Source: UBA6522 sp965205045 (lineage in GTDB: Bacteria > Pseudomonadota > Gammaproteobacteria > Steroidobacterales > Rariloculaceae). Taken from it: a stretch of DNA of 64,000 nt. Positions 51,957 to 57,605 of this stretch are shown one piece after another. Position numbers and translations under genes: made by a program. The stretch is taken from positions 5,022,001 to 5,086,000 of the forward strand of contig OZ242031.1 of the NCBI GenBank assembly GCA_965205045.1, written 5' to 3'. Within the stretch, counting starts at the first letter, position 1, and every line of letters starts with the position of its first letter. Below the pieces are notes generated by a model. The model did not search any database and had not been told where the DNA came from. It was given only the letters and a program-made list of their open reading frames with translations.

Positions 51957-51983
51957 GACGAACGGGACGAACGGGACGAACGG
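51957..51983. repeat. Three tandem 9-bp units in front of the PhoD-like gene
   Basis: GACGAACGG occurs three times in a row and a fourth partial unit follows, ending 5 bases before the gene start at 51991. The repeat overlaps the place where the ribosome site should be, so copy-number change could alter expression. Confidence 0.7.
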
Positions 51984-51990
51984 GATTCAA

Positions 51991-53631
51991 ATGGCCAAAC
52001 GCATCTATATCAACCGGCGGCGATTCCTCGCCAGCTCCGCGGGCGCCATGGGAGCGGCGTATTTCGGGAGATTGCCGCTGGAGGCCATGGCACAGGAGCA
52101 AGCCCCGGCCGATCGGGCATGGGATGCCGGCCTCGTGCGGCATATTCTTCCCACGGTCAACGATACGCGGATCCTGCTGAAGGCCTCGTTCGATCGGCCG
52201 TTGGCGGACGCGCCCATTCTGCGACTCGATAACACTGCCATTGCGGGCAAGATGAGCGACACGGCAGGCGAATACTGGCAGTTCCATGCCGGCCAGTTGC
52301 AGCCGGGGCGTCGCTACACGCTCTCTCTGCGGGACTCCAACGGCCAGTCCTTGTGCGAACCCTGGCCGCTTTCCACCTTCCCGTCGCCGGCGTCGGACCC
52401 GGAGCGCGTCCGAGTCTTGTTCTATACCTGTGCCGGTGGTACCAGCGGGACCTACGAAGGGATCGGCCAGCGGGACGGCTTCCTGCCGTCCGCCATCCGC
52501 AACCGCCTGCTGCGCCGCGCGCTGTCGTTCCAGCCCGATGCCGCGGTGGCCATCGGGGACCACATGTATTGGGACCTTCACACCTGGCAGGGCGAGGACG
52601 CCGGGCAGTTGAGCGAAGCCGGCCGTATTTCGAATTTCGACTTTTCCGCCAGCGCGCTCGGGGCGAGCAACGAAACGGCGATGAAGGCGGCGGCCGGCCC
52701 GCAAATCGTGCCGATTTACGGGAGCGATTTTCGCTCCACGCCGGTGTTCTTCCTGCAGGACGATCACGACCACTGGGAAAACGATGCCGTCACGGACGAT
52801 TTCGCCAGCTATCCCATCGCCTGGTTCCAGCTTCAGCTTGCGCGGGCGACCCAGCAACTCCACTACCCGGAGTTCCTGCCGGACGCCGGGCGGCCCGCCG
52901 GGCTGCCCTGGTCTTCCGCCGGAGATCGCGGCGACGTGTCGGAGAGTTTCGGCACGCTTCGGTTTGGCCGGCTTGCGGAGATCCTGCTCTACGACGTGCG
53001 CCGCACCATGAATCTCGCCGGTCCGAACGCGCAGTTCGTCGGCCCCCAGGTCGAGCGGTGGTTGATCGACCGCACCCGCTCGTCGGAGGCGCGCCACCGC
53101 GTGCATGTGCCCTCGAATCCGTTCGGCTGGAGCGCCGGGAAATGGGGCGAGTGGTATCCCGACATTCTGGACCCGGAGAGCGGCACGCTGACGACCGCCA
53201 TCGACAAGCCCTATTGGCAGGAGGGCTGGTTGAGGCAGCATGACCGGCTGGCCGAGGCGATGACTCGGCAGGAAGGCCGGATTCCGTTGCTGGTCAGCGG
53301 CGACCTGCACGCCATCGGCGCCGGGAGAATGCACCGCTCGGGTGCCATCGATCTGCGCGGGAATCCCGTGACCGCAGTCCTGAGCGGCCCCATCGGCACT
53401 TCAATCCAGGGATTCCCCTCGGCGATCCGCGGCATCGGCGCGACGCCGCCGGCTCACCTGGACATGGAGGAAACAATGGCGCCCATCGAGGATCACGGTT
53501 TCACCCTGATCGACTTCCTGCGCGACCGGATCGTGCTGCGGCAATTTGCCTGGGACGTGGACCGGGAGCCCCTCGATGCCATCGACCGGCTGGAGCCGGT
53601 ACATACCACGGAACTTGTGCCGGCGGCGTAG
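51991..53631 (+). CDS. Tat-exported PhoD-like metallophosphatase
   Basis: 546 residues. Tat signal NRRRFLASSAGAMGAAYFG. Metallophosphatase motifs: FYTCAGG near the start of the catalytic domain, AIGDHMYWD, FLQDDHDHWEND (the GNHD/H equivalent), and SGDLHAIGAG near the C-terminus, with metal-binding Asp and His. The N-terminal beta domain (about 45-135) is typical for PhoD-like enzymes. These phosphodiesterases release phosphate outside the cytoplasm or act on other phosphoesters. The tRNA array lies downstream, convergent. No pho-box was identified. Confidence 0.88.
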   Translation: MAKRIYINRRRFLASSAGAMGAAYFGRLPLEAMAQEQAPADRAWDAGLVRHILPTVNDTRILLKASFDRPLADAPILRLDNTAIAGKMSDTAGEYWQFHAGQLQPGRRYTLSLRDSNGQSLCEPWPLSTFPSPASDPERVRVLFYTCAGGTSGTYEGIGQRDGFLPSAIRNRLLRRALSFQPDAAVAIGDHMYWDLHTWQGEDAGQLSEAGRISNFDFSASALGASNETAMKAAAGPQIVPIYGSDFRSTPVFFLQDDHDHWENDAVTDDFASYPIAWFQLQLARATQQLHYPEFLPDAGRPAGLPWSSAGDRGDVSESFGTLRFGRLAEILLYDVRRTMNLAGPNAQFVGPQVERWLIDRTRSSEARHRVHVPSNPFGWSAGKWGEWYPDILDPESGTLTTAIDKPYWQEGWLRQHDRLAEAMTRQEGRIPLLVSGDLHAIGAGRMHRSGAIDLRGNPVTAVLSGPIGTSIQGFPSAIRGIGATPPAHLDMEETMAPIEDHGFTLIDFLRDRIVLRQFAWDVDREPLDAIDRLEPVHTTELVPAA

Positions 53632-53779
53632 CCGGCGTCCCACCGCACCGGCCCGCCGCCGCCCGCAACCGGGCCGCATATGGAGTTTCGTCAGACCTGC
53701 TCATCGAAACCTTTCCCCGGTTCATAGTTCCTCTGTCATTGACTTCGACAACGTGGATTGTGTGTTTGGCGGCGGATGA

Positions 53780-53854
53780 TGCGCGGCCCCCGATTCGAAC
53801 GGGGAAGCAGATCGTTTTGAGCGACCCAGGTATGCCAATTCCCTTCAGCCGCGC
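53780..53854 (-). tRNA. tRNA-Leu(CAA)-like, short variable loop
   Basis: Acceptor GCGCGGC/GCCGCGC, anticodon loop CTCAAAA, T arm CCCCG-TTCGAAT-CGGGG. The variable region is only 5 bases, whereas bacterial tRNA-Leu is class II with a long arm. The D arm (GAATTGGCAT) is leucine-like. 3' CCA is not encoded. Last member of the array on the minus strand. Confidence 0.75.
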
Positions 53855-53865
53855 GCTTGAATTGG

Positions 53866-53940
53866 TGGCCGCCCTCGGAGTCGAACCGAGAAGCGCCTGT
53901 TTCTGAGACAGGCAGGTATGCCAATTCCCTTCAGACGGCC
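53866..53940 (-). tRNA. tRNA-Leu(CAG)-like, short variable loop
   Basis: Acceptor GGCCGTC/GGCGGCC, anticodon stem CCTGT/ACAGG with loop CTCAGAA, T arm CTCGG-TTCGACT-CCGAG, CCA encoded. The variable region is again 5 bases. The D arm is identical to the neighbouring tRNA-Leu(CAA), so the two arose by duplication. Confidence 0.78.
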
Positions 53941-53947
53941 GTGATGG

Positions 53948-54023
53948 CGTCCCCGGCAGGACTCGAACCTGCAACCCCCGGGGTAGAAGCCCGGTGCTCT
54001 GGTTCCGATTGAGCTACGGAGAC
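53948..54023 (-). tRNA. tRNA-Arg(TCT)
   Basis: Acceptor GTCTCCG/CGGGGAC, D stem GCTC/GAGC, anticodon stem CCGGG/CCCGG with loop CTTCTAC, T arm GCAGG-TTCGAGT-CCTGC, discriminator G and encoded CCA. Only one base separates its 5' end from the CCA of the next tRNA upstream. Confidence 0.9.
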
Positions 54024-54027
54024 ATGG

Positions 54028-54119
54028 TGCCCCAGGCCGGATTCGAACCGGCGACCTGCCGCTTATCTGGCGCATAACGGGGTATAAACCCGCCGCTCTA
54101 CCGACTGAGCTACTGGGGC
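54028..54119 (-). tRNA. tRNA-Ile(TAT)-like with 24-base variable region
   Basis: Acceptor GCCCCAG/CTGGGGC, D stem GCTC/GAGC, anticodon stem GCGGG/CCCGT, loop TTTATAC, T arm GCCGG-TTCGAAT-CCGGC, CCA encoded. The normal 5-base AGGTC is preceded by about 19 extra bases in the variable region, unlike any usual tRNA-Ile. Confidence 0.75.
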
Positions 54120-54120
54120 C

Positions 54121-54190
54121 CGGGAGCCTGCGGCGCAACAAATCGCGATAGCAAATTCGCAGCCATGATCGTCTGCGGCGCAGGCTCCCG
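54121..54190. repeat. Inverted repeat inside the tRNA array
   Basis: CGGGAGCCTGCG (54121-54132) and CGCAGGCTCCCG (54179-54190) are perfect 12-bp inverted copies around a 46-base centre. TGCGGCGCA also occurs directly repeated within it. It fills the gap between tRNA-Ile and tRNA-Cys; could be a processing hairpin or a small inserted element. Confidence 0.75.
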
Positions 54191-54195
54191 GATGG

Positions 54196-54267
54196 ACACG
54201 CCGGCCGGACTCGAACCGGCATAACGAGGGTTGCAACCTCGCACCTGACCATTTCGGACACGGCGTG
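54196..54267 (-). tRNA. tRNA-Cys(GCA)
   Basis: Acceptor CACGCCG/CGGCGTG, anticodon stem CGAGG/CCTCG with loop TTGCAAC, T arm GCCGG-TTCGAGT-CCGGC, discriminator T (as required for Cys) and encoded CCA. The D stem is weak. Confidence 0.85.
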
Positions 54268-54275
54268 TGCGTTGG

Positions 54276-54346
54276 CAGGCCGGCGACGATTCGAACGCCG
54301 ATTGGCGGGTCTGGAATCCGCAGTCTTGCCATTAGACGACCGGCCT
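54276..54346 (-). tRNA. tRNA-Trp(CCA)
   Basis: Acceptor AGGCCGG/CCGGCCT, D stem GTC/GAC, loop TTCCAGA, T arm CGGCG-TTCGAAT-CGTCG, discriminator G and encoded CCA. A1-U72 and G73 fit tryptophan identity; the anticodon stem has one A-C mismatch and position 37 is G. Confidence 0.75.
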
Positions 54347-54399
54347 GGCGCTCTATCGAACCGGTACGCCATTGCCAGTCGGATAGAACATTGTATTGG

Positions 54400-54471
54400 C
54401 TCGGCGCCGTGGATTCGAACCACGATTTCGAGATTCAAAGTCTCGTGTCCTGCCGGTTGGACGAGCACCGA
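54400..54471 (-). tRNA. tRNA-Gln(TTG)
   Basis: Acceptor TCGGTGC/GCGCCGA, D stem GTCC/GGAC, anticodon stem CGAGA/TCTCG with loop CTTTGAA, T arm CGTGG-TTCGAAT-CCACG, discriminator G, CCA encoded. The weak U1-A72 pair is as expected for Gln. Confidence 0.88.
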
Positions 54472-54479
54472 ACGGCTGG

Positions 54480-54553
54480 CACGGCTGAGGTGACTCGAAC
54501 ACCTGACCTCGACCTTCGCAGGGTCGCGCTCTGATCCGCTGAGCTACAGCCGT
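54480..54553 (-). tRNA. tRNA-Arg(GCG)
   Basis: Acceptor ACGGCTG/CAGCCGT, D stem GCTC/GAGC, anticodon stem CGACC/GGTCG with loop CTGCGAA, T arm AGGTG-TTCGAGT-CACCT, discriminator G, CCA encoded. Bacteria normally read CGN with ACG (inosine); a GCG anticodon is rare. Confidence 0.85.
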
Positions 54554-54561
54554 GAAGTTGG

Positions 54562-54634
54562 TTGCCCGAGGCGGTTTCGAACCACCGGCATCCGCTTTGC
54601 AAGAGCGGCGCTCTGCCATCTGAGCTATCGGGCA
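54562..54634 (-). tRNA. tRNA-Ala(TGC)-like without G3-U70
   Basis: Acceptor TGCCCGA/TCGGGCA, D stem GCTC/GAGC, anticodon stem CCGCT/AGCGG with loop CTTGCAA, T arm GGTGG-TTCGAAA-CCGCC, discriminator A, CCA encoded. Pair 3-70 is C-G, so the main alanine identity element is absent. Confidence 0.8.
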
Positions 54635-54641
54635 AACATGG

Positions 54642-54709
54642 TAGCGGGGGCCGGATTCGAACCGGCGGAAGCGGGAATATGAACCCCGCGTGAGACCCCC
54701 TCCCCCGCA
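54642..54709 (-). tRNA. tRNA-Met(CAT)-like with very short D loop
   Basis: Acceptor TGCGGGG/CCCCGCT with a mismatch at the first pair, D arm GAG-GGGGT-CTC, anticodon stem CGGGG/TCCCG with loop TTCATAT, T arm GCCGG-TTCGAAT-CCGGC, discriminator A, CCA encoded. CAT could also be a lysidine-modified Ile tRNA. The 5-base D loop lacks the usual GG context. Confidence 0.65.
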
Positions 54710-54724
54710 TCGGGATGGGTGTGG

Positions 54725-54797
54725 TGCGGCTGGCCGGTCTCGAACCGGCGGCCTCGACGTTGGCAACGTCGCGCTCTGCCCGCTGAGCTACAGCCGC
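54725..54797 (-). tRNA. tRNA-Gly(GCC)
   Basis: Acceptor GCGGCTG/CAGCCGC, D stem GCTC/GAGC, anticodon stem CGACG/CGTCG with loop TTGCCAA, T arm GCCGG-TTCGAGA-CCGGC, CCA encoded. Discriminator is A where bacterial Gly tRNAs usually have U. Confidence 0.85.
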
Positions 54798-54814
54798 ATT
54801 GCTTGCTTGCGCGG

Positions 54815-54885
54815 TCCGCCCTGAGAGAATCGAACTCCCGTCGCCGGGTTAAAAGCCCGGTGCACGGCCACTATGCCAAGAGCGG
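54815..54885 (-). tRNA. tRNA-Lys(TTT)
   Basis: Acceptor CCGCTCT/AGGGCGG, D stem GCAT/GTGC, anticodon stem CCGGG/CCCGG with loop CTTTTAA, T arm GGGAG-TTCGATT-CTCTC, discriminator A. The 3' end reads CCG, so CCA is not fully encoded. Confidence 0.85.
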
Positions 54886-54893
54886 AAAAGTGG

Positions 54894-54968
54894 CCTGCCC
54901 GGGAAGACTCGAACTCCCGACCTGCTGGTTCGAAGCCAGCCGCTCTGCTCCAACTGAGCTACGGGCAG
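54894..54968 (-). tRNA. tRNA-Arg(TCG)
   Basis: Acceptor CTGCCCG/CGGGCAG, D stem GCTC/GAGC, anticodon stem GCTGG/CCAGC with loop CTTCGAA, T arm GGGAG-TTCGAGT-CTTCC, discriminator G, CCA encoded. Third arginine tRNA in the array. Confidence 0.88.
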
Positions 54969-55044
54969 GTATGTGGTACTTCGGGCAACCGAAAAGTTCC
55001 CGGTTTCTGGCAAGCCAATAGTGCGCAGTTGCCATTGACGCTGG

Positions 55045-55130
55045 CGGAGAAGCCTGGATTCGAACCAGGGCAGGACTTGCGCCCCGCTCGTTTAGCAAAC
55101 GAGTGCCTTAGACCGCTCGGCCACTTCTCC
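55045..55130 (-). tRNA. tRNA-Ser(GCT)
   Basis: Acceptor GGAGAAG/CTTCTCC, D arm GCC/GGC, anticodon stem CTCGT/ACGAG with loop TTGCTAA, a long variable arm, T loop TTCGAAT, discriminator G, CCA encoded. A normal class II serine tRNA. A 73-base spacer (54969-55041) lies between it and tRNA-Arg(TCG). Confidence 0.9.
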
Positions 55131-55139
55131 GGAAAATGG

Positions 55140-55213
55140 GGCGAACCGCCGGACTCGAACCGGCATCGGCCAGGGTCACGGCCTGGAGCTTTGCCAATTA
55201 AGCTAGGAACGCC
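55140..55213 (-). tRNA. tRNA-His(GTG)-like with C33 and two U-U pairs
   Basis: The extra 5' G (position -1) faces C73, the histidine identity pair. Acceptor GCGTTCC/GGTTCGC has two T-T mismatches. Anticodon stem CCAGG/CCTGG with loop CCGTGAC, so position 33 is C instead of the invariant T. CCA is encoded. Confidence 0.72.
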
Positions 55214-55222
55214 GTTGTTTGG

Positions 55223-55307
55223 CGGAGGCTGGAGGGATCGAACCCCCACGCCCTTCCGGGCATCACGGTTTTCAAGACCGATAAGCACGCCAGCCTTGCG
55301 AGCCTCC
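55223..55307 (-). tRNA. tRNA-Ser(TGA)-like with odd D arm
   Basis: Acceptor GGAGGCT/AGCCTCC, anticodon stem TCGGT/ACCGT with loop CTTGAAA, long variable arm (GATGCCC..GGGCGTG), T loop TTCGATC, discriminator G, CCA encoded. Positions 8-9 are CG instead of TG, and the D region folds as GCAAG/CGTGC with a short loop, somewhat like selC-related tRNAs. Confidence 0.75.
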
Positions 55308-55315
55308 GAATACGG

Positions 55316-55388
55316 TGCGGACAGCCGGCAACGATCCGGCAACCTCCTGGGTGGAAGCCAGGCGCTCTGCCATTTGAGCTATGTCCGC
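55316..55388 (-). tRNA. tRNA-Gly(TCC) with altered T loop
   Basis: Acceptor GCGGACA/TGTCCGC, D stem GCTC/GAGC, anticodon stem CCTGG/CCAGG with loop CTTCCAC, T arm GCCGG-ATCGTTG-CCGGC. T54 and A58 are swapped to A54 and T58. CCA not fully encoded. Confidence 0.78.
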
Positions 55389-55399
55389 GTGGAACGTGG

Positions 55400-55473
55400 T
55401 CTGGAAGGCAGGATTCGAACCTGCGGCCTCCTGCGTCCAAGGCAGGCGCTCTGCCAGGCTGAGCTACTCCCAG
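55400..55473 (-). tRNA. tRNA-Pro(TGG)
   Basis: Acceptor CTGGGAG/CTTCCAG, D stem GCTC/GAGC, anticodon stem CCTGC/GCAGG with loop CTTGGAC, T arm GCAGG-TTCGAAT-CCTGC, discriminator A, CCA encoded. Confidence 0.88.
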
Positions 55474-55480
55474 AGTGTGG

Positions 55481-55553
55481 TGGACCGGGACCGATTCGAA
55501 CGGTCGACCGCGCGATTATCGATCGCGTGCTCTGCCTGCTGAGCTACCGGTCC
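55481..55553 (-). tRNA. tRNA-Ile(GAT)-like with C33
   Basis: Acceptor GGACCGG/CCGGTCC, D stem GCTC/GAGC, anticodon stem CGCGA/TCGCG with loop TCGATAA (C at position 33), T arm GACCG-TTCGAAT-CGGTC, discriminator A, CCA encoded. Confidence 0.78.
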
Positions 55554-55557
55554 GTGG

Positions 55558-55630
55558 AGATCCGGACGGGATTCGAACCCGCAATTACGAGGTTGAAGGC
55601 CTCGTGGCTTAACCATTCGCCCACCGGATC
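55558..55630 (-). tRNA. tRNA-Glu(TTC)-like with C33
   Basis: Acceptor GATCCGG/CCGGATC, D stem GGC/GCC, anticodon stem CGAGG/CCTCG with loop CCTTCAA (C at position 33), T arm GCGGG-TTCGAAT-CCCGT, discriminator T, CCA encoded. One base separates its CCA from the 5' end of tRNA-Ile(GAT). Confidence 0.78.
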
Positions 55631-55640
55631 GTGAAGCTGG

Positions 55641-55713
55641 CGACGCGGACCGGGGTCGAACCGGCACCCTCTGGATCGACAGTCCAGGACTCTGCCTGTT
55701 GAGCTACCGCGCC
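55641..55713 (-). tRNA. tRNA-Asp(GTC)
   Basis: Acceptor GGCGCGG/CCGCGTC, D stem GCTC/GAGT, anticodon stem CTGGA/TCCAG with loop CTGTCGA, T arm GCCGG-TTCGACC-CCGGT, discriminator G (Asp identity), CCA encoded. Confidence 0.87.
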
Positions 55714-56065
55714 GGGAAATGAACGACTGAGACTACATCGTTTCCAGCCACCCTTTGGCGGGAGTACCGACCGCCTTGCGTGGCGACCGTTGCCCGTCTG
55801 TCCACGATGGCCCGGCCGAAGCCGGCGCCATCGTAAGCGGCCATGACTGCCTTTTTATGAGTGTGGCGGTTCACTCGTATTGCGTACCTGGTCGGCAGTT
55901 CACTTACCGTGAGCCTCGCGGGCTCCAATCAGGGGCTACCTGACCGTGCGGTGTTCCGCCAAGGTCCGTCCGCTTGCGGCTTCGGGACCGCCGAATTGCC
56001 CGGAGGCTTCGGCCTTAAGCCACTTGTCGGTACGCACCGGGACGCGTCTTTGCGTTTAGTTCGGT
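55714..56065. other. Spacer within the tRNA array with a hairpin
   Basis: About 350 bases between tRNA-Asp and the outlying tRNA-Ser(CGA)-like gene. CGATGGC (55805-55811) and GCCATCG (55827-55833) enclose an inner CCGGC/GCCGG stem with a CGAA loop, a stable hairpin. No tRNA, 5S rRNA or gene was recognised. Confidence 0.45.
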
Positions 56066-56136
56066 TGGCTCTTGCCGGACTCGAACCGGCGACCATCGTT
56101 TTCGAGACGAAGCTCTACCTACTGAGCTAAAAAGCG
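56066..56136 (-). tRNA. tRNA-like gene with Ser(CGA) anticodon in a class I body
   Basis: D stem GCTC/GAGC, loop CTCGAAA between TCGT and ACGA, T arm GCCGG-TTCGAGT-CCGGC. Acceptor CGCTTTT/AAGAGCC has a mismatch at the first pair. Serine tRNAs should have a long variable arm; here it is about 4 bases and CCA is not encoded. Possibly decayed. Confidence 0.6.
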
Positions 56137-56627
56137 CGAAACCCATTCCGACGTGCGCGCCCCGGCCGCTTCGCCGCCTTTTGGGCCACGAAATACGACA
56201 CGCCGACTGTCTTTCACCTACCGGCTACTCAACCGAGGACCAGGACGCCGGCTGCTCACCGGAACCCCGGAACTCTGCGCACGCGCACTCGCTCGTAAGG
56301 CTCGTACTGCCATGCGCTACCCGTTGCCCTTCGCGATTGACGATGTCGGTACCGCGGGGCGCACCACCACGTGTTCTTTCACGGGCCTGCATTCCCGGCA
56401 GAGCCGGTGCTTGAACCACGCTACTTCCGCGCATCGCTTGGCCGCTATCCCCGCCGGTCTCCCGGCGAGGACAAGGGGGTCGGGCCTGCCTGGATTGACC
56501 GAACCCGAAAGCTCGGCGGGACGCCATGGGTCACGCCCCTTTCCCGCCGTTACCGACGGTTATCGGCGCCAGGCCGCAAGTCACCGCGTCGGCCGAGGCC
56601 GAGGCGGTAAATTTCACACAATCCACG
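56137..56627. other. Leader region upstream of the tRNA array, no gene seen
   Basis: About 490 bases between the boxA-like element and the first tRNA in transcription order. Open frames are Arg/Pro-rich and unconvincing. It could be the leader of the array transcript. Confidence 0.4.
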
Positions 56628-56640
56628 TTGTTAAAGATCG
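56628..56640 (-). promoter_or_regulatory. boxA-like antitermination element
   Basis: On the minus strand CGATCTTTAACAA matches the rRNA boxA consensus TGCTCTTTAACAA at all but a few positions. It lies upstream of the tRNA array in transcription direction and could let RNA polymerase read through the many structured tRNA genes. Confidence 0.55.
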
Positions 56641-56656
56641 TCCACCGGGGCACAAA

Positions 56657-56690
56657 AAAGCCCTGGTGGTTCCGAACCGACCAGGGCTTT
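56657..56690 (-). terminator. Rho-independent terminator
   Basis: AAAGCCCTGGT (56657-56667) pairs perfectly with ACCAGGGCTTT (56680-56690); on the minus strand the hairpin ends in six T. A second hairpin TCTGGAGGG/CCCTCCAGA lies at 56700-56730. They would end a minus-strand transcript begun at the promoter near 56953. Confidence 0.8.
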
Positions 56691-56764
56691 GGTAGCTGGT
56701 CTGGAGGGTTCGTTTTGTCAGCCCTCCAGAACGGTTTTCCGGAGAGGCTTAACGCATTAGTCCA

Positions 56765-56778
56765 CCATGATCAAACTC
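56765..56778 (-). other. 14-nt match to the 5' end of 16S rRNA
   Basis: The minus strand reads GAGTTTGATCATGG, the start of bacterial 16S rRNA (the universal 27F primer site), and then turns unrelated. It lies about 150 bases downstream of a strong promoter, the place expected for 16S in an rRNA operon, so it may be a deletion scar. Confidence 0.5.
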
Positions 56779-56923
56779 ATACGAATCCGCGCTAATGCGG
56801 GTTGTCGTCTGCCGACTCCTCGCACACGGGAGCGCGTCGCTGGCTATCGCCACGACCGCTTGCCCGGCCGATGAGGCGCCGGCGGCTTCAGACAATCTTA
56901 GTTGTATGGATTTCCAAATCATG

Positions 56924-56958
56924 GACGCGCAGTATACTCGCGTTTCCCGCCGTGTCAA
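56924..56958 (-). promoter_or_regulatory. Near-consensus sigma70 promoter with GC-rich discriminator
   Basis: On the minus strand TTGACA (56953-56958) and TATACT (56931-56936) are separated by 16 bases, followed by GCGCG, the type of discriminator found in stringently controlled rRNA and tRNA promoters. Transcription would start near 56924 and proceed toward the tRNA array. Confidence 0.7.
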
Positions 56959-57104
56959 CACTTCAACGGAACTTTTGGTTCACAAAATAGGAACTCCGAT
57001 TGACGATAGCCGCTGACGCGAATCCCAAGGCGTGCCGAGACCGGCGGGAAGTCAGGAAGCGTGGCCGGCACGGTGCCCGGTGGCAAGACCGGTGCCAATG
57101 GCCG

Positions 57105-57527
57105 CTACGGCTTTCGAACCGTTTTGGGCCGCGATTCACGCACCGACTTGAGCCAGGCCTCCAAATTCCTCTCCTGCTCCCGGGTCAAGTCGAGCGCCCC
57201 GGCCATGAAGGCGATCGTGTCGATCACCCGCGCCCGGATCGCCGGGCCGATTTTCTCGTCGGGCCGCGGGCTGCCGGTTCCGAATAGCAACCATTCCGGC
57301 GTCACGTGTGTCGCTTCCGCAATCGCCATCATGAGCTTTAGATTCGGGTTGACCGGTTCCGAAGTTTCCAGGCGGTGCAGTCCCGTTTTCGACAGGTTGA
57401 TCCCATTGGCGGCGAGCATCTTCCGCAACTCGGCCGGGGCGAGGCCCGAACGGTCCCTGGCATCGCGAATGCGGTCGGAAATGCTGTGGTTCTCCGATCG
57501 AGGTCTGTCGTACCGTTTGCTCGCCAT
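57105..57527 (-). CDS. Xre-family DNA-binding regulator
   Basis: 140 residues from the ATG at 57527; an ATG 39 bases upstream is possible and neither has a clear ribosome site. Helix-turn-helix region about 16-70: ISDRIRDARDRSGLAPAELRKML, LSKTGLHRLETSEPVNPNL, then LMMAIAEATHVTPEWLLFG, the typical Cro/CI-like tail. A C-terminal helix (about 95-130) may dimerise. It stands between the rRNA-like promoter and a methylase locus on the opposite strand; it might regulate the small gene upstream or the methylase, as C-proteins do (inference). Confidence 0.85.
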   Translation of the reverse strand: MASKRYDRPRSENHSISDRIRDARDRSGLAPAELRKMLAANGINLSKTGLHRLETSEPVNPNLKLMMAIAEATHVTPEWLLFGTGSPRPDEKIGPAIRARVIDTIAFMAGALDLTREQERNLEAWLKSVRESRPKTVRKP

Positions 57528-57605
57528 GCACAGGAGGATATGACACGCGGGCGCGGAACAAAACACATGCCGTGGTGTCTGGCATGGCGCCGTCGGCGAA
57601 GGCGA

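Noticed and set aside
55223..55307. Selenocysteine tRNA (selC)
   Set aside because: The anticodon is TGA, not TCA, and the acceptor is 7 bp; it is better called a serine-type tRNA although its D arm is unusual.
56137..56700. A known structural RNA such as RNase P RNA, tmRNA or 5S rRNA near the tRNA array
   Set aside because: None of the conserved core sequences of these RNAs could be found on either strand.
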